A DNA stretch of 64,000 nucleotides from Streptomyces sp. WZ-12 (GCF_028898845.1 NZ_CP118574.1:2356001-2420000); one strand, 5' to 3'. Shown: positions 9,489 through 18,084, numbered from the stretch's first letter. The notes: generated by a model from the sequence alone, not told the origin. Translations and numbers: made by a program.

Positions 9489-10262
9489 TCACGGCCGGAC
9501 CAGCAGCTGGAACTCGAAGGCGTAACGGGACGCGCGGTAGACGTGCGAGCCGAACTCCACCGGGCGTCCGGTGTCGTCGAAGGTGGTGCGCTCCATCGTG
9601 AGCAGGGGCGCGCCCTCGGGCTCGTCGAGCCGGGCGGCCTCCTCGGCGGTCGCCGCGCGGGCGCCGACGGCCTGCCGGGCGCTGTGCAGGGTGATGCCGG
9701 CGGCCCGCATCAGGCGGTACAGGCCGGTCTCCTCCAGGTCGGCGGTCGCCAGCCCCAGCAGACCGAGGGGGAGGTGGTTGCGCAGATGGGCCACGGGCTC
9801 GCCGTGGGTCAGCCGCAGCCGCTCGACCAGGGCGACCTCCGTGCCCTCGGCGATCCCCAGGGCGGCGGCGACCTCGGCGTCCGCCTCGGTGGTGGTGTTC
9901 AGCAGGACGCGGGTGGCCGGCTTCTGCCCGGCCGCCTCCAGGTCGTCGTAGAGGCTGCTGAGCTCCAGCGGGCGCTTGACCTGGCTGTGCACGACCTGGG
10001 TGCCGATGCCGCGGCGGCGGACCAGCAGGCCCTTGTCGACCAGCGACTGGATCGCCTGGCGCACGGTGGGCCGGGACAGGCCGAGTCGACCGGCCAGCTC
10101 GATCTCGTTGCCGAGCAGGCTGCCGGGGGCCAGCCGGCCGTTCTCGATCGCCGCCTCCAGTTGCTGCGACAACTGGAAGTACAACGGGACCGGACTGTTC
10201 CGGTCCACGCTGAACTGGACGGGGCTCTCGCCGCCCGCGGCTTGTGCATCGCGTTTCCCCAC
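9489..10262 (-). CDS. GntR/HutC-family transcriptional regulator
   Basis: A regulator probably controlling the sugar importer operon downstream on the same strand. The N-terminal winged helix reads PVPLYFQLSQQLEAAI, then RLGLSRPTVRQAIQSLVDKG, then the wing RRRGIGTQVV. The C-terminal UTRA effector domain carries RLRLTHGEPVAHLRNHLP and ends EFGSHVYRASRYAFEFQL. I chose the GTG at 10262; another GTG in frame at 10286 is possible, and neither has a strong ribosome-binding site. A 14-bp palindrome, ACGCTCGCGAGCGT, straddles this start region (10261-10274), and a 12-bp palindrome lies 50 bp upstream. The effector is likely a sugar or sugar phosphate. Confidence 0.85.
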   Translation of the reverse strand: MGKRDAQAAGGESPVQFSVDRNSPVPLYFQLSQQLEAAIENGRLAPGSLLGNEIELAGRLGLSRPTVRQAIQSLVDKGLLVRRRGIGTQVVHSQVKRPLELSSLYDDLEAAGQKPATRVLLNTTTEADAEVAAALGIAEGTEVALVERLRLTHGEPVAHLRNHLPLGLLGLATADLEETGLYRLMRAAGITLHSARQAVGARAATAEEAARLDEPEGAPLLTMERTTFDDTGRPVEFGSHVYRASRYAFEFQLLVRP

Positions 10263-10312
10263 GCTCGCGAGCGTATCCGGCCGCACAGATGACGGGAAGT
10301 CCGGAGGTCACA

Positions 10313-10324
10313 TTGTCCGGACAA
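10313..10324. promoter_or_regulatory. Palindrome TTGTCCGGACAA upstream of gntR
   Basis: A perfect 12-bp inverted repeat 50 bp upstream of the gntR start. GntR/HutC regulators bind short palindromes of about this size and often regulate themselves, so it is a plausible autoregulatory operator. I found no exact second copy upstream of the binding-protein gene. Confidence 0.4.
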
Positions 10325-10389
10325 GGACGGTCGGAGGGGCCGGAAGGTGCGGAGGCCCCGGCCCGTAGGTGCGCGTCGGGCGGGCCCGG

Positions 10390-11103
10390 CTACCAGGGCA
10401 GCGGGCGGCCGTCGCGGAAGAAGCCGCCGGTCGGCCCGTCGTCGGGCAGCGTCGCCGCGTACAGGACGCTGGCCGCGCCCTCCGCGACCGGCCGGCCGCC
10501 GGCGCCGCCCATGTCGGTGGCCACCCAGCCCGGGCAGACGGCGTTGACCAGCACGCCGTCCGCCCGCAGTTCCGCGGCGAGCATCCTGGTCAGCGCGTTG
10601 AGCGCGGCCTTGGAGGCGGAGTACGCGGGGGTGCCGCCGCCCATGTTCGTCAACGAGGCGGCCTCGCTGGAGACGTTGACCAGCCGGGGGTGGGCCGAGG
10701 CGCGCAGCAGCGGCGCGCACGCGATGGCCATCCGCCACGGCCCGTAGAGGTTGGTCTCGGCCGCCTCGCGCACCACCGCCAGATCGGCGGTGACGGCCCG
10801 CTGCCAGGTGTCGTAGCTGATCCCGGCGTTGTTGACCAGCACGTCCAGCCGGCCGAAGGCGTCGGCGACCTCGGCGGCGGCGCGCGCCACGCTGCGGTCG
10901 TCGGTGACGTCCAGGGGCAGCGGGCGGAGGTCGACGTCGGAGCGGGCCGTGGCGCGCAGCTCCTCGGCCGTCCGCCGGGTGGCGTCCGGGTCGCGGCCGG
11001 TGAGCAGCACGGTGTGGCCGCGCTCGGCGAGTTGGCGGCTCACCTCGCGGCCGATGCCGCGGGTGGCGCCGGTGACGAGGGAGACGGGGGCGGTGGGCGG
11101 CAT
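10390..11103 (-). CDS. Short-chain dehydrogenase/reductase
   Basis: An NAD(P)-dependent oxidoreductase of 237 residues with a Rossmann fold. The cofactor motif TGATRGIG lies near residues 11-18, the NNAG motif is in VLVNNAGIS, and the active-site Ser and YxxxK are in NVSSEAASL and YSASKAALN. A CGGAG ribosome-binding site precedes the ATG at 11103. The Arg in the TGATRGIG loop and TGRDPDATRR after the second strand suggest NADP. The substrate is not predictable. It is on the same strand as the MFS gene, 71 bp downstream of it. Confidence 0.88.
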   Translation of the reverse strand: MPPTAPVSLVTGATRGIGREVSRQLAERGHTVLLTGRDPDATRRTAEELRATARSDVDLRPLPLDVTDDRSVARAAAEVADAFGRLDVLVNNAGISYDTWQRAVTADLAVVREAAETNLYGPWRMAIACAPLLRASAHPRLVNVSSEAASLTNMGGGTPAYSASKAALNALTRMLAAELRADGVLVNAVCPGWVATDMGGAGGRPVAEGAASVLYAATLPDDGPTGGFFRDGRPLPW

Positions 11104-11174
11104 GGGGCGCTCCGGGGTGGGTCGCGGACGGGGCGGGGGCGGTGCGGAGTACCTGGCCGGTCGCGGGCGGGCGG

Positions 11175-12530
11175 TCACCGCTCGCGGGCGTCGTCCGCCC
11201 GTATGGCCGCCGCGGGGTCCGGTGCGTCCGTGGCCGGCCGGCCCGCCGCGTCCTTGGCCAGCGCCCGGATTCCGACGAACAGCAGCAGCGCGCCCAGCAG
11301 CGGGCCGACCGCCGCGATGCCGACCGTCGTCGGGATGCCGAAGTGGCCGGAGAGCGCGCCGAACGACAGCGGCCCGACGGCGCCGCCGGCGAACAGCCCG
11401 CCCTGCATCGCCGCCCCGGCCCGGGCGCTCTCCCCCGGCATCAGCCGCATGGTGGCGGCGAGCAGTAGCCCGGTCCAGCCCCAGCCGCCGGCCACCGCGA
11501 GCAGCGCGCCGATCAGGAACGCCACCGGGGTACCCGCGACGATGGTGGCGAGCCCGGCGGTGCCCGTGAGCATCATCACGGCGACGGTCCGGGGGATCCG
11601 GTGCGGCGCCCGGTCCGCCAGGCCGCCCGAGCCGAGGCGCACCGCGACGCCGAGCAGGCTGGCCAGCATCTGGAGCGTGCCGGCGATGCCCGGCGAGAAT
11701 CCCGAGGCGGTGCCGATCTGGATGAAGTAGGCCGAGCCGACGTTGCTGCCGATGGTCGCCAGCGCCGCGGCCAGGCTCCAGGCGACCACCACCCGACCGA
11801 CGGTGCGCGGCGACGGTCCCGCGGCGGCCCGCCCGGTCGGCGCGCCGGCCGTCCGCTCCGCCTCGACCGCCCCGACTCCCGCCGGGCGGGCCAGCGCCGC
11901 CGCGATCAGCGTCAGCAAGGCCAGCCCGGCCGCCGTCCACAGCGCGGGCCGCCAGCCGTGCGGCGCCGCGATCAGCGTCACCAACAGGCCGGGCAGGAAC
12001 GGCCCGGCGCCGAGCGAGGCGCCGAACAGGCCGCCGGCGAAGGAGTGTCGACCGGGCGCGATGTCGGTGGCGATCACCTGGGCCGCGACCGGCTGGGTGA
12101 AGGCGTTGCCGAGCCCGGCGAGCGCCAACAACAGGCACAGGTGCCACAGTTGCCCGGCCAGCGCCAGGCCGGCGAGCACCGCGGTCGCCAGCAGGGCGAC
12201 ACCGCCGAGCGCGGCCCGGACCGGCAGCCGCGGCACGATCCGGCGGGCCACCGGGGCGCCCACCGCAGTGAAGGCGAAGAAGCATGTGACGGCCGCGCCG
12301 AAGGCGGTGCCGGAGAGGTGCAGCGAGCGCTGGACGGGCGCCGCGAGGGCGGGTGCCATCAGGCCGGGGGTGACGGCCGCGATGGTCACAACGACGGTGG
12401 CGACCAGGCGGCCCCAACGGCTGCGGGGCACCGGACCGGTGGCGCCCGGGGTCGCACCGGCGACCGGGATCGGGACCGGCCCCAACAAGGGCTGTTCTGC
12501 GGCGAGTTGCGGCTTCGGGGAGGAGTCCAT
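11175..12530 (-). CDS. MFS transporter
   Basis: A 451-residue membrane protein with about twelve hydrophobic spans and a Pro-rich cytoplasmic N-terminus of about 40 residues. The loop between spans 2 and 3 reads PVARRIVPRLPVRAALGG, a degenerate MFS motif A. It is divergent from a LysR-type gene with a 61-bp shared promoter region, the usual layout for a LysR-controlled exporter or uptake system. The substrate is unknown; a CynX/NimT-like or drug-efflux role would fit. Confidence 0.85.
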   Translation of the reverse strand: MDSSPKPQLAAEQPLLGPVPIPVAGATPGATGPVPRSRWGRLVATVVVTIAAVTPGLMAPALAAPVQRSLHLSGTAFGAAVTCFFAFTAVGAPVARRIVPRLPVRAALGGVALLATAVLAGLALAGQLWHLCLLLALAGLGNAFTQPVAAQVIATDIAPGRHSFAGGLFGASLGAGPFLPGLLVTLIAAPHGWRPALWTAAGLALLTLIAAALARPAGVGAVEAERTAGAPTGRAAAGPSPRTVGRVVVAWSLAAALATIGSNVGSAYFIQIGTASGFSPGIAGTLQMLASLLGVAVRLGSGGLADRAPHRIPRTVAVMMLTGTAGLATIVAGTPVAFLIGALLAVAGGWGWTGLLLAATMRLMPGESARAGAAMQGGLFAGGAVGPLSFGALSGHFGIPTTVGIAAVGPLLGALLLFVGIRALAKDAAGRPATDAPDPAAAIRADDARER

Positions 12531-12578
12531 GCAGCGATCCTGCGGCCGGATTCCGCCCCCCGTCCAAGGTCTTTTCTG

Positions 12579-12593
12579 ATAGCCAGGGGTTAT
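12579..12593. promoter_or_regulatory. LysR-type box ATAGCC-N3-GGTTAT
   Basis: A nearly perfect dyad in the 61-bp gap between the divergent MFS and lysR genes. One arm reads ATAGCC and the other GGTTAT, matching 5 of 6 positions, with the T-N11-A spacing of LysR boxes. It overlaps the lysR start codon, which would fit autorepression. Confidence 0.5.
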
Positions 12594-13485
12594 GGACGCC
12601 CACCTTCGCGATCTGCGCTACTTCCTCGCCACCGCCGAGGAGTTGAACTTCACCCGGGCCGCCGAGCGGCTGTTCATCTCGCAGCCGGCGCTCAGCAAAC
12701 AGATCCGCCAACTGGAGACGGGCCTGCGGGTCCGGCTCTTCCACCGCGACCGGCGCACGGTGACGCTCACCGAGGCCGGCGCCGCGCTGCTACCCCGGGC
12801 AAGGGAGCTGCTCGGCCTCTGGGACGAGGCCCAGCGCGCGGTGAGCGACGCGGCGGCCGCCGAAGCCGCGGTGCTGACCCTGGGCGTCTCGACCAGTGTG
12901 GGCCGCGGCCTCCTCCCCGCCGTCCGGGCGCAGTTCGCCGAGCGCCGCCCCAACTGGCGCATACAGGTGCGGCAGGTCCCCTGGGGCGACGGCACCGCCG
13001 GGCTCGCCGGCGGCACCGCCGATCTGGCGCTGCTGTGGCTGCCGTTCCCGGGCCAGGAGGCGTTCGCCGTCGAGGTGGTGGCCACCGAGCCGCGGTGGGT
13101 GGCGCTGCCGGCCGGGCACCGGCTCGCGGACGCCGCCGAGGTCCCGTTCGCCGAACTGCTCGACGAGCCGTTCCTCGCGCTCCCGGAGAGCGCGGGCGCG
13201 CTGCGCGACCACTGGCTCGCGACGGACGAGCGCGGCGGCCGGCCGGTGCGGATCGGGGCCGAGGTGGCCGGCGCGGACGAGACGTTCGAGGCGGTGGAGG
13301 AGGGGTTGGGCGTGGTCCTCCTGGCCGCCGGCAACGCCGCGATCTACCGGCGCCCCGGCGTGGTCGCCCGCCCCGTGGTCGGCCTGTCCCCCAGCCAACT
13401 GGCGCTGGCCTGGCGGGCGGACGACCACCGGACCGCGCTGCGCGACGCCGTCGAGGCGGTCCGGCGGGCCGGGCCGCCGGCGTAG
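12592..13485 (+). CDS. LysR-family transcriptional regulator
   Basis: A 297-residue regulator. The N-terminal helix-turn-helix is clear, with LRYFLATAEELNFTRAAERL followed by SQPALSKQIRQLE. The rest is a periplasmic-binding-like effector domain (LTLGVSTSVGRGLLPAVR onwards). It is divergent from the MFS gene and probably controls it through the box at 12579-12593. The ATG at 12592 is leaderless or nearly so, because no ribosome-binding site is visible. The effector is unknown. Confidence 0.9.
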   Translation: MDAHLRDLRYFLATAEELNFTRAAERLFISQPALSKQIRQLETGLRVRLFHRDRRTVTLTEAGAALLPRARELLGLWDEAQRAVSDAAAAEAAVLTLGVSTSVGRGLLPAVRAQFAERRPNWRIQVRQVPWGDGTAGLAGGTADLALLWLPFPGQEAFAVEVVATEPRWVALPAGHRLADAAEVPFAELLDEPFLALPESAGALRDHWLATDERGGRPVRIGAEVAGADETFEAVEEGLGVVLLAAGNAAIYRRPGVVARPVVGLSPSQLALAWRADDHRTALRDAVEAVRRAGPPA

Positions 13486-13543
13486 CATCCCGCCAACCTG
13501 CCGGCCCCGCCGGCCCGCTGCCCCGCCATGGAGGAGCCGCCCC

Positions 13544-13924
13544 GTGTCCGTACGCCGCATCGTCCCGAACCTCCGCCTCGCCGAGGGCGACGCCTCCGAG
13601 GCCATGGCCGGCCACCGGGCCTTCTACGGCCTGCTCGGCCTGGAGGAGGTGATGAACCACGGCTGGGTGATGACGCTGGCCTCCCCCGTCGAGCCCGCCG
13701 CGCAGCTGTCCTTCCTGACGCACGACGCGACCGCGCCGGTCGTCCCCGACCTGAGCATCGAGGTCGCGGACGTGGACGCGGTGTACGAGGCGGTGCGGGC
13801 GTCCGGCGCGCGGATCGTGCACCCGTTGCGGGACGAGGAGTGGGGCGTGCGCCGCTTCTTCGTCGAGGCCCCGGACGGGCGGGTGGTCAACGTCCTGGGC
13901 CACCACCGCCCGCCGACCGACTGA
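13544..13924 (+). CDS. VOC/glyoxalase-like protein
   Basis: A small vicinal-oxygen-chelate fold protein of 126 residues. It starts at GTG 13544, which has GGAGG about 10 nt upstream. It shows the typical paired beta-alpha-beta-beta-beta layout: RRIVPNLRLAEGDASEAMA at the start, the mid-strand DLSIEVADVDAVYEAV, and the C-terminal FFVEAPDGRVVNVLGH with a potential metal-binding Glu. It follows lysR by 58 bp on the same strand. VOC proteins include bleomycin-type resistance proteins and dioxygenases; the role here is open. Confidence 0.8.
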   Translation: MSVRRIVPNLRLAEGDASEAMAGHRAFYGLLGLEEVMNHGWVMTLASPVEPAAQLSFLTHDATAPVVPDLSIEVADVDAVYEAVRASGARIVHPLRDEEWGVRRFFVEAPDGRVVNVLGHHRPPTD

Positions 13925-14001
13925 TCGGAACCAAACCCTCCGGTCGCCGGCCGCCAACGGTCGAGCCCCAACTACCGGCCCGGGCCCCCCGCTTCGCCCG
14001 G

Positions 14002-14847
14002 CTACTTCATCCAGGCGTCCTCGTACTTCCGGTACGTCCCGTCGTGCGTGGCGAGGTGCACCCACTGGTCCACGTACGCCTTGAACTGGTCGTCGCCGCG
14101 GGGCAGCGCATAGCCCTTCTCGGAGAAGGTGAACGGCTTGTCAGGGTGGACCGCGCACAGTTGGGGGTGGATCTTGGCCTGGTAGCGGGTCTCGCTGGCG
14201 TCGGTCATCATCACGTCGGCGCGGCCGGCGATGATCTCGTCGAAGATCGTGGTGTTGTCCGGGTGGACGGTGAGGGTGGCGCGCTTGAGGTGAGCGCGGG
14301 CGAACTGCTCGTTGGTGCCGCCGGGGTTGACCACGACGCGGGTGCCGGGCCGGTCGATCTGGTCCAGCGTCCGGTACTTGTCCTGGTCGGCGCAGCGGAC
14401 GATGGGGGTCTTGCCGTCGGTGCGGGTCGGCTCGCTGAAGTACACGGACCGGGCGCGGGCCAGGGTGATCGAGACGCCGCCCATGCCGATGTCGCAGCGG
14501 CCGGACGTCAGGTCGCCGACCAACCCGCCCCAGGTCGTCGGGGTGTAACGGGCCGTGGCGTCCAGGCTCTTGGCGAGGTCCCGGGCCATGTCGATGTCCA
14601 CGCCGCGGTACCGGCCGGTCGCCGGGTCGCGGTAGCTGAAGGGGCGGTAGTCGCCGGTGGTGCAGACCCGCAGCACCCCGCGGCGCGGGACGGCGTCCAG
14701 GAGCGTGGCCGGCCGCTGCCGGTCGCGCTGGGCCCCGGCCGCGGTGGCGGTGCCCGCGGTTGAGGCGGGGGTGTGGGAGGCGGCCGGGGCCGCGGCGGTG
14801 AGGGCGAGCAGGCAGGCGAGGGCGGGGAGGATCGCGGCGCGCTTCAT
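14002..14847 (-). CDS. Secreted solute-binding protein, PheC/amino-acid-binding type
   Basis: A 281-residue exported protein with an N-terminal signal peptide (MKRAAILPALACLLALTAAA, cleavage probably after PAASH). The mature part is an SBP family 3 fold with GVLRVCTTGDYRPFSY, VDIDMARDLAKSL and GRCDIGMGGVSITLARA. These resemble the periplasmic cyclohexadienyl/arogenate dehydratase PheC as well as amino-acid-binding proteins. No permease or ATPase gene adjoins it, which favours an enzyme of the PheC kind over a transporter component. An AGGAG site precedes the ATG at 14847. No lipobox is seen. Confidence 0.75.
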   Translation of the reverse strand: MKRAAILPALACLLALTAAAPAASHTPASTAGTATAAGAQRDRQRPATLLDAVPRRGVLRVCTTGDYRPFSYRDPATGRYRGVDIDMARDLAKSLDATARYTPTTWGGLVGDLTSGRCDIGMGGVSITLARARSVYFSEPTRTDGKTPIVRCADQDKYRTLDQIDRPGTRVVVNPGGTNEQFARAHLKRATLTVHPDNTTIFDEIIAGRADVMMTDASETRYQAKIHPQLCAVHPDKPFTFSEKGYALPRGDDQFKAYVDQWVHLATHDGTYRKYEDAWMK

Positions 14848-15000
14848 CGTGGGCTGGCTCCTGAGCAGATGGCCGGAGCGCTCAGGGTGGCAGAGCGCGA
14901 CGGCCGGGTGAAGCCCCCGCCCGGCCCGTGGGACGAGCACCCGCCGACCGCGGGCCGCCCGCCTCCCCCGCCAAGGCCGCGCCAGTCCCCCTCGGCCCCG

Positions 15001-15669
15001 TCAGGCCCCGTACGGGTCCAACGCGCCGTCCTCGCCTGGCTGTTCCGGCACCGCGTCGGCGAGGCGGGCCAGGAGGTCCGCGGCGCGCTTGCCGACCGTC
15101 TCCCGGTCCCCCTCCGAGAGGGCCGCGCCCATGCCGACGGCGACCGCGCCGGCCGCTATCCACTCCGGGGCGGTCTCCAGCGTCACCCCACCAGTGGGCA
15201 CCAACGGCGCCTGCGGCAGGGCGGCGCGGACGTCCCTGACCCAGGACGGGTGATGGCCGGATGCCGGGAACAGCTTGAGGGCGTCCGCGCCCAACTCCAG
15301 GCCGCGCACGATCTCGGTGGGCGTCGAGACGCCGGCGAAGACCGGGACGCCGTAGCGGTGGCCGGTGTGGATGACCGAGGCGTCCAGGCTGGGGGCGACC
15401 AGGAAGCGGGCGCCGGCGTCCACCGCCATCCGGGCCGACGCGGCGTCAAGGACCGTGCCGGCGCCGATGACCGCGTCGTCACCCAACTCGCGGGAGAGGG
15501 TGGTGACCGCCTCCAGAGCGAACGGCGTGGTCAGGGATATCTCCAGGCTCGTGATGCCGGCCGAGAGCAAGGTGTCGGCGGTGGCGCTCGCCTCGTCGTA
15601 CGTCTTGCTGCGGACGATGGCGAAGACGCGCTGCGCCAGTGCGGCCCGGGTGATCTCCCAGCGATACAC
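15001..15669 (-). CDS. eda: 2-dehydro-3-deoxy-phosphogluconate (KDPG/KDPGal) aldolase
   Basis: A class I aldolase that would split 2-keto-3-deoxy-6-phosphogluconate or the galactonate analogue into pyruvate and glyceraldehyde 3-phosphate. With the GTG start at 15669 the protein is 222 residues. The Schiff-base lysine is Lys132 in DALKLFPAS and the acid/base Glu is Glu43 in LEISLTTP, positions close to those of the family (Glu45/Lys133). A longer frame extends to 15765 but adds a basic, unlikely N-terminus. AAGGA lies upstream of the chosen start. No kinase or dehydratase of the pathway adjoins it. Confidence 0.85.
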   Translation of the reverse strand: MYRWEITRAALAQRVFAIVRSKTYDEASATADTLLSAGITSLEISLTTPFALEAVTTLSRELGDDAVIGAGTVLDAASARMAVDAGARFLVAPSLDASVIHTGHRYGVPVFAGVSTPTEIVRGLELGADALKLFPASGHHPSWVRDVRAALPQAPLVPTGGVTLETAPEWIAAGAVAVGMGAALSEGDRETVGKRAADLLARLADAVPEQPGEDGALDPYGA

Positions 15670-15930
15670 GGCAGTTCGCCGTCCTTCCTTCTTCTCCGAC
15701 GCCCTCGCCGCTGTGACGCGGCTCACGACAGACCCAGGGGCGCGCCGCGCCGGCTGACCGCTCATGGTCCGTATGCCGCCGATGCCCGCCCATTCCTCGT
15801 ATCTGCCGAAACGCTACCGGCAACCACTGACAATCCTCTCTCGGGGTGCGCCCCCGTGCGCCCCTTCTGCCGAGAATGAGCGGTGAAGAGCGGGAAGTGG
15901 CCGGCGGGACCGGGGGTCTTGGGGAGCACG

Positions 15931-15966
15931 ACGGCGGCCGGGGTGCCTGAGCACCCCGGCCGCCGT
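15931..15966 (-). terminator. Perfect 16-bp hairpin after the RNase gene
   Basis: The arms ACGGCGGCCGGGGTGC and GCACCCCGGCCGCCGT pair perfectly around a CTGA loop. It lies 37 bp beyond the stop of the secreted ribonuclease gene and probably ends its transcript. It may also work in the other direction. Confidence 0.75.
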
Positions 15967-16002
15967 GGGTTCCGCCCGCGCGCGGGCGTCGCCGCTTCGG
16001 CC

Positions 16003-16434
16003 TCAGCAGCCGAAGTCGACGAGGTTGAACGTCTTGTAGTGGTCAGAGGTGTAGTAGTCCTCCTGGTCCTGCTCGCCGGCGACGATGCGCCGGGCACCGC
16101 GGTTCGGCGAGCCGGGCGTGACCACGGTGTACTCGTGGTAGTAGCCCGTGTCCTGGGACGGCAGGATGCCCTCGCGGTTGTCGAAGACGGTGCCGTCCTT
16201 CGGGTACGGGAACGGGCCACCCTTGGCGATCAGGTCGAGGGTGTCGTGCGCCTGGGACGGCAACTGGGAATTGCAGACCTTGCCGACCGAGTTGACATGG
16301 ACGGCCGCGGCGTGGACCGCGGCGTGGTGGGCCGGGGCGGCGGGCGTCGCGGCGACCGCCGTACCGCCGAGGAGGAGGGCCGACGCGAGGGCGCCCGCGG
16401 CGCCGATACGGGTAATCCGTGGGGGGATTCTCAT
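16003..16434 (-). CDS. Secreted guanyl-specific ribonuclease (RNase Sa/St type)
   Basis: An extracellular endoribonuclease cutting after G. The 143-residue precursor has a signal peptide (about residues 1-29, ending GGTAVAA). Against RNase Sa, the catalytic residues align as Glu101 (YHEYTV), Arg112 (NRGARRIV) and His132 (DHYKTF), with the same 11- and 31-residue spacings. The single disulfide pair is Cys54 and the C-terminal Cys143, also at matching spacing. A short Ala/His-rich segment links the signal peptide to the mature domain. The start at 16434 is chosen because it begins the signal peptide. No barstar-like inhibitor gene is seen next to it. Confidence 0.93.
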   Translation of the reverse strand: MRIPPRITRIGAAGALASALLLGGTAVAATPAAPAHHAAVHAAAVHVNSVGKVCNSQLPSQAHDTLDLIAKGGPFPYPKDGTVFDNREGILPSQDTGYYHEYTVVTPGSPNRGARRIVAGEQDQEDYYTSDHYKTFNLVDFGC

Positions 16435-16595
16435 GCGCACCAGAATGACGCGCGTAGACATGATCCTGTCAATCCCAAGGAGCCGATGTTTCCCGGGAGT
16501 TCACACGGACAGCGCACCGCACCCGCCCTCGTCGACCGCCCGCCACCCACGCGCCACCTTGCGCCCACACCATCACTTCTCAGGAGGAACTCCCC

Positions 16596-16979
16596 ATGCG
16601 TGTCAAGGACTTCGACCATCTGGTGCTCACGGTGCGGGACATCGAGCGCTCCTTGGACTTCTACTGCGGGCCGCTCGGCCTGGAGCCGGTCCGGGTGGAC
16701 GCCTGGCGGGCCGGCGAGGTCCCGTTCCCGTCGGTGCGGGTGAGCCCGAGCACCATCATCGACCTGATCACCGGCGACCGCGCCGGCACCAACGTGGACC
16801 ACATCTGTCTGGTCGTCGACCCGTTGGACTGGCAGGAGGTCATCGACTCCGGCGCCTTCACCGTGCTGGAGGGCCCGGTCGGTCGGTACGGCGCCCGCGG
16901 CGACGCACAGTCCCTCTACGTCGCCGACCCGGACGGCAACACCGTCGAGCTGCGCTGGTACCCCCAGGACGCCGCCTGA
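16596..16979 (+). CDS. VOC-family virulence/dioxygenase-like protein
   Basis: A 127-residue glyoxalase/bleomycin-resistance/dioxygenase fold protein. Candidate metal ligands are His8 in KDFDHLVLTV, a His in NVDHICLVV and the Glu in GNTVELRWYP, the usual H...H...E set of the family. The ATG has a strong AGGAGG site. It is divergent from the RNase gene and 82 bp upstream of the XRE-cupin regulator. The substrate is unknown. Confidence 0.85.
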   Translation: MRVKDFDHLVLTVRDIERSLDFYCGPLGLEPVRVDAWRAGEVPFPSVRVSPSTIIDLITGDRAGTNVDHICLVVDPLDWQEVIDSGAFTVLEGPVGRYGARGDAQSLYVADPDGNTVELRWYPQDAA

Positions 16980-17003
16980 CGGGCGACTGAAACGCTCACC
17001 GGC

Positions 17004-17043
17004 GTTTTGCCTCAGAGGCAAAACTTTTGCCTCTGAGGCGAAG
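17004..17043. promoter_or_regulatory. Two tandem palindromic operators before the XRE-cupin gene
   Basis: The first site is a perfect 10-1-10 palindrome, GTTTTGCCTC then one base then GAGGCAAAAC (17004-17024). It is followed at once by a near copy, TTTTGCCTC-T-GAGGCgAAg (17025-17043). Both centre on GCCTCnGAGGC and lie within 60 bp of the start codon of the XRE-cupin gene. Autoregulation by that protein is the simplest reading. Confidence 0.65.
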
Positions 17044-17061
17044 GCTGGCTATACCGGAAGC

Positions 17062-17691
17062 ATGATCGAGCTCCCCGACGAGCCCTCCGGCACCGCCCCG
17101 GAGGAACTGTCCACCGTCGCCCCGCGCCTGCGCGACCTGCGGCGGCGCAACGGGCTCACACTGGAGACCGCGGCCCAACGGGTGGGACTGTCGCCCGCGC
17201 ACCTGTCGCGGCTGGAAACCGGCCAGCGACAGCCGTCGCTGCCGATGCTGCTGGCACTGGCCCGGACGTACGGCACCACGGTATCCGACCTGCTCGGCGA
17301 GGCCGCCCCGGAGCGGGACCCGATCCTGCGGGCCGGCCGCGCCGAGCCCTCCGAGGCCGGCGGCTGGACGTACTGGACCGTGGGCGGCGCCGGACGCGCC
17401 ATGCAGGCGCTGCGGGTGCACGTGCCGCAGCGGGCGCAGGGCGACCTGGTCCGGGTGCACCCCGGCGAGGAGTGGCTCTACGTCCTCAGGGGCCGCCTGC
17501 GGCTGACCCTCGGCGAGGCGGTGCACGTGCTGGACCCGGGGGACGCCGCGCACTTCGACTCGCTCACCCCGCACCGGCTGGCGGCCGCCGCGCCCGGCGG
17601 GACGGAGCTGCTGTTCGTGCACACCCTGCTCCAGAGCGGCGCCGCCGAGCTGTGCCTCGGCGGTGGCGCCCCGCACCTCCGCGGCGGCTGA
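17062..17691 (+). CDS. XRE-family regulator with cupin sensor domain
   Basis: A 209-residue regulator. An N-terminal helix-turn-helix (RLRDLRRRNGLTLETAAQRV then LSPAHLSRLETGQRQPS, about residues 22-60) is followed by a C-terminal cupin_2 domain (VHPGEEWLYVLRGRLRLTLG, HVLDPGDAAHFDSLTPHRL). The usual role of such proteins is repression relieved by a small ligand bound in the cupin barrel. Two palindromes lie immediately upstream. The next gene encodes a tiny membrane protein often found with this regulator type. Confidence 0.9.
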   Translation: MIELPDEPSGTAPEELSTVAPRLRDLRRRNGLTLETAAQRVGLSPAHLSRLETGQRQPSLPMLLALARTYGTTVSDLLGEAAPERDPILRAGRAEPSEAGGWTYWTVGGAGRAMQALRVHVPQRAQGDLVRVHPGEEWLYVLRGRLRLTLGEAVHVLDPGDAAHFDSLTPHRLAAAAPGGTELLFVHTLLQSGAAELCLGGGAPHLRGG

Positions 17692-17761
17692 GCCCGCGCC
17701 GTCCGCCCCGCTCACCCACCACCGTCCACCGCACCGTTCCGGAAGGGAAGGTCGCTCCGCC

Positions 17762-17935
17762 ATGCCCGACGACACCACCCCCACCCCGTCGACGCCCGAC
17801 GCCCCTACCTCCCGCCGCTACGTCGAGAACAAGCCACCGCGCGGCGTGTACGTCCGGGTCTTCATCTACGTCGTCGCCACCCACGCGTTGCTGGCCTTCA
17901 TGAGCCTGCTGGTGCTGATCGCCAAGAACCGCTAG
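17762..17935 (+). CDS. Small single-span membrane protein (DUF6126-like)
   Basis: A 57-residue protein with a Thr/Pro-rich N-terminus, the motif YVENKPPRGVYVRVF, and one C-terminal membrane span (IYVVATHALLAFMSLLVLIA). A GGAAGG site is upstream of the ATG. From memory it matches the DUF6126 family that accompanies XRE-cupin regulators in Streptomyces. Function is unknown; it may be the regulator's target. Confidence 0.75.
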   Translation: MPDDTTPTPSTPDAPTSRRYVENKPPRGVYVRVFIYVVATHALLAFMSLLVLIAKNR

Positions 17936-18084
17936 GGCAGGCCCCGGCCGCCGCGGTCGCGGGCCCGTTCGCCCCGACCCGCGATCGGGTGAACCCTGGT
18001 GCCGCGCCCTGCCCGGCGGCGTTCCCCGGGCGCGCGGCACGCACACTCCTCGGAGAGCCCCGCCAGACCGAGGAGGACCGAAGG

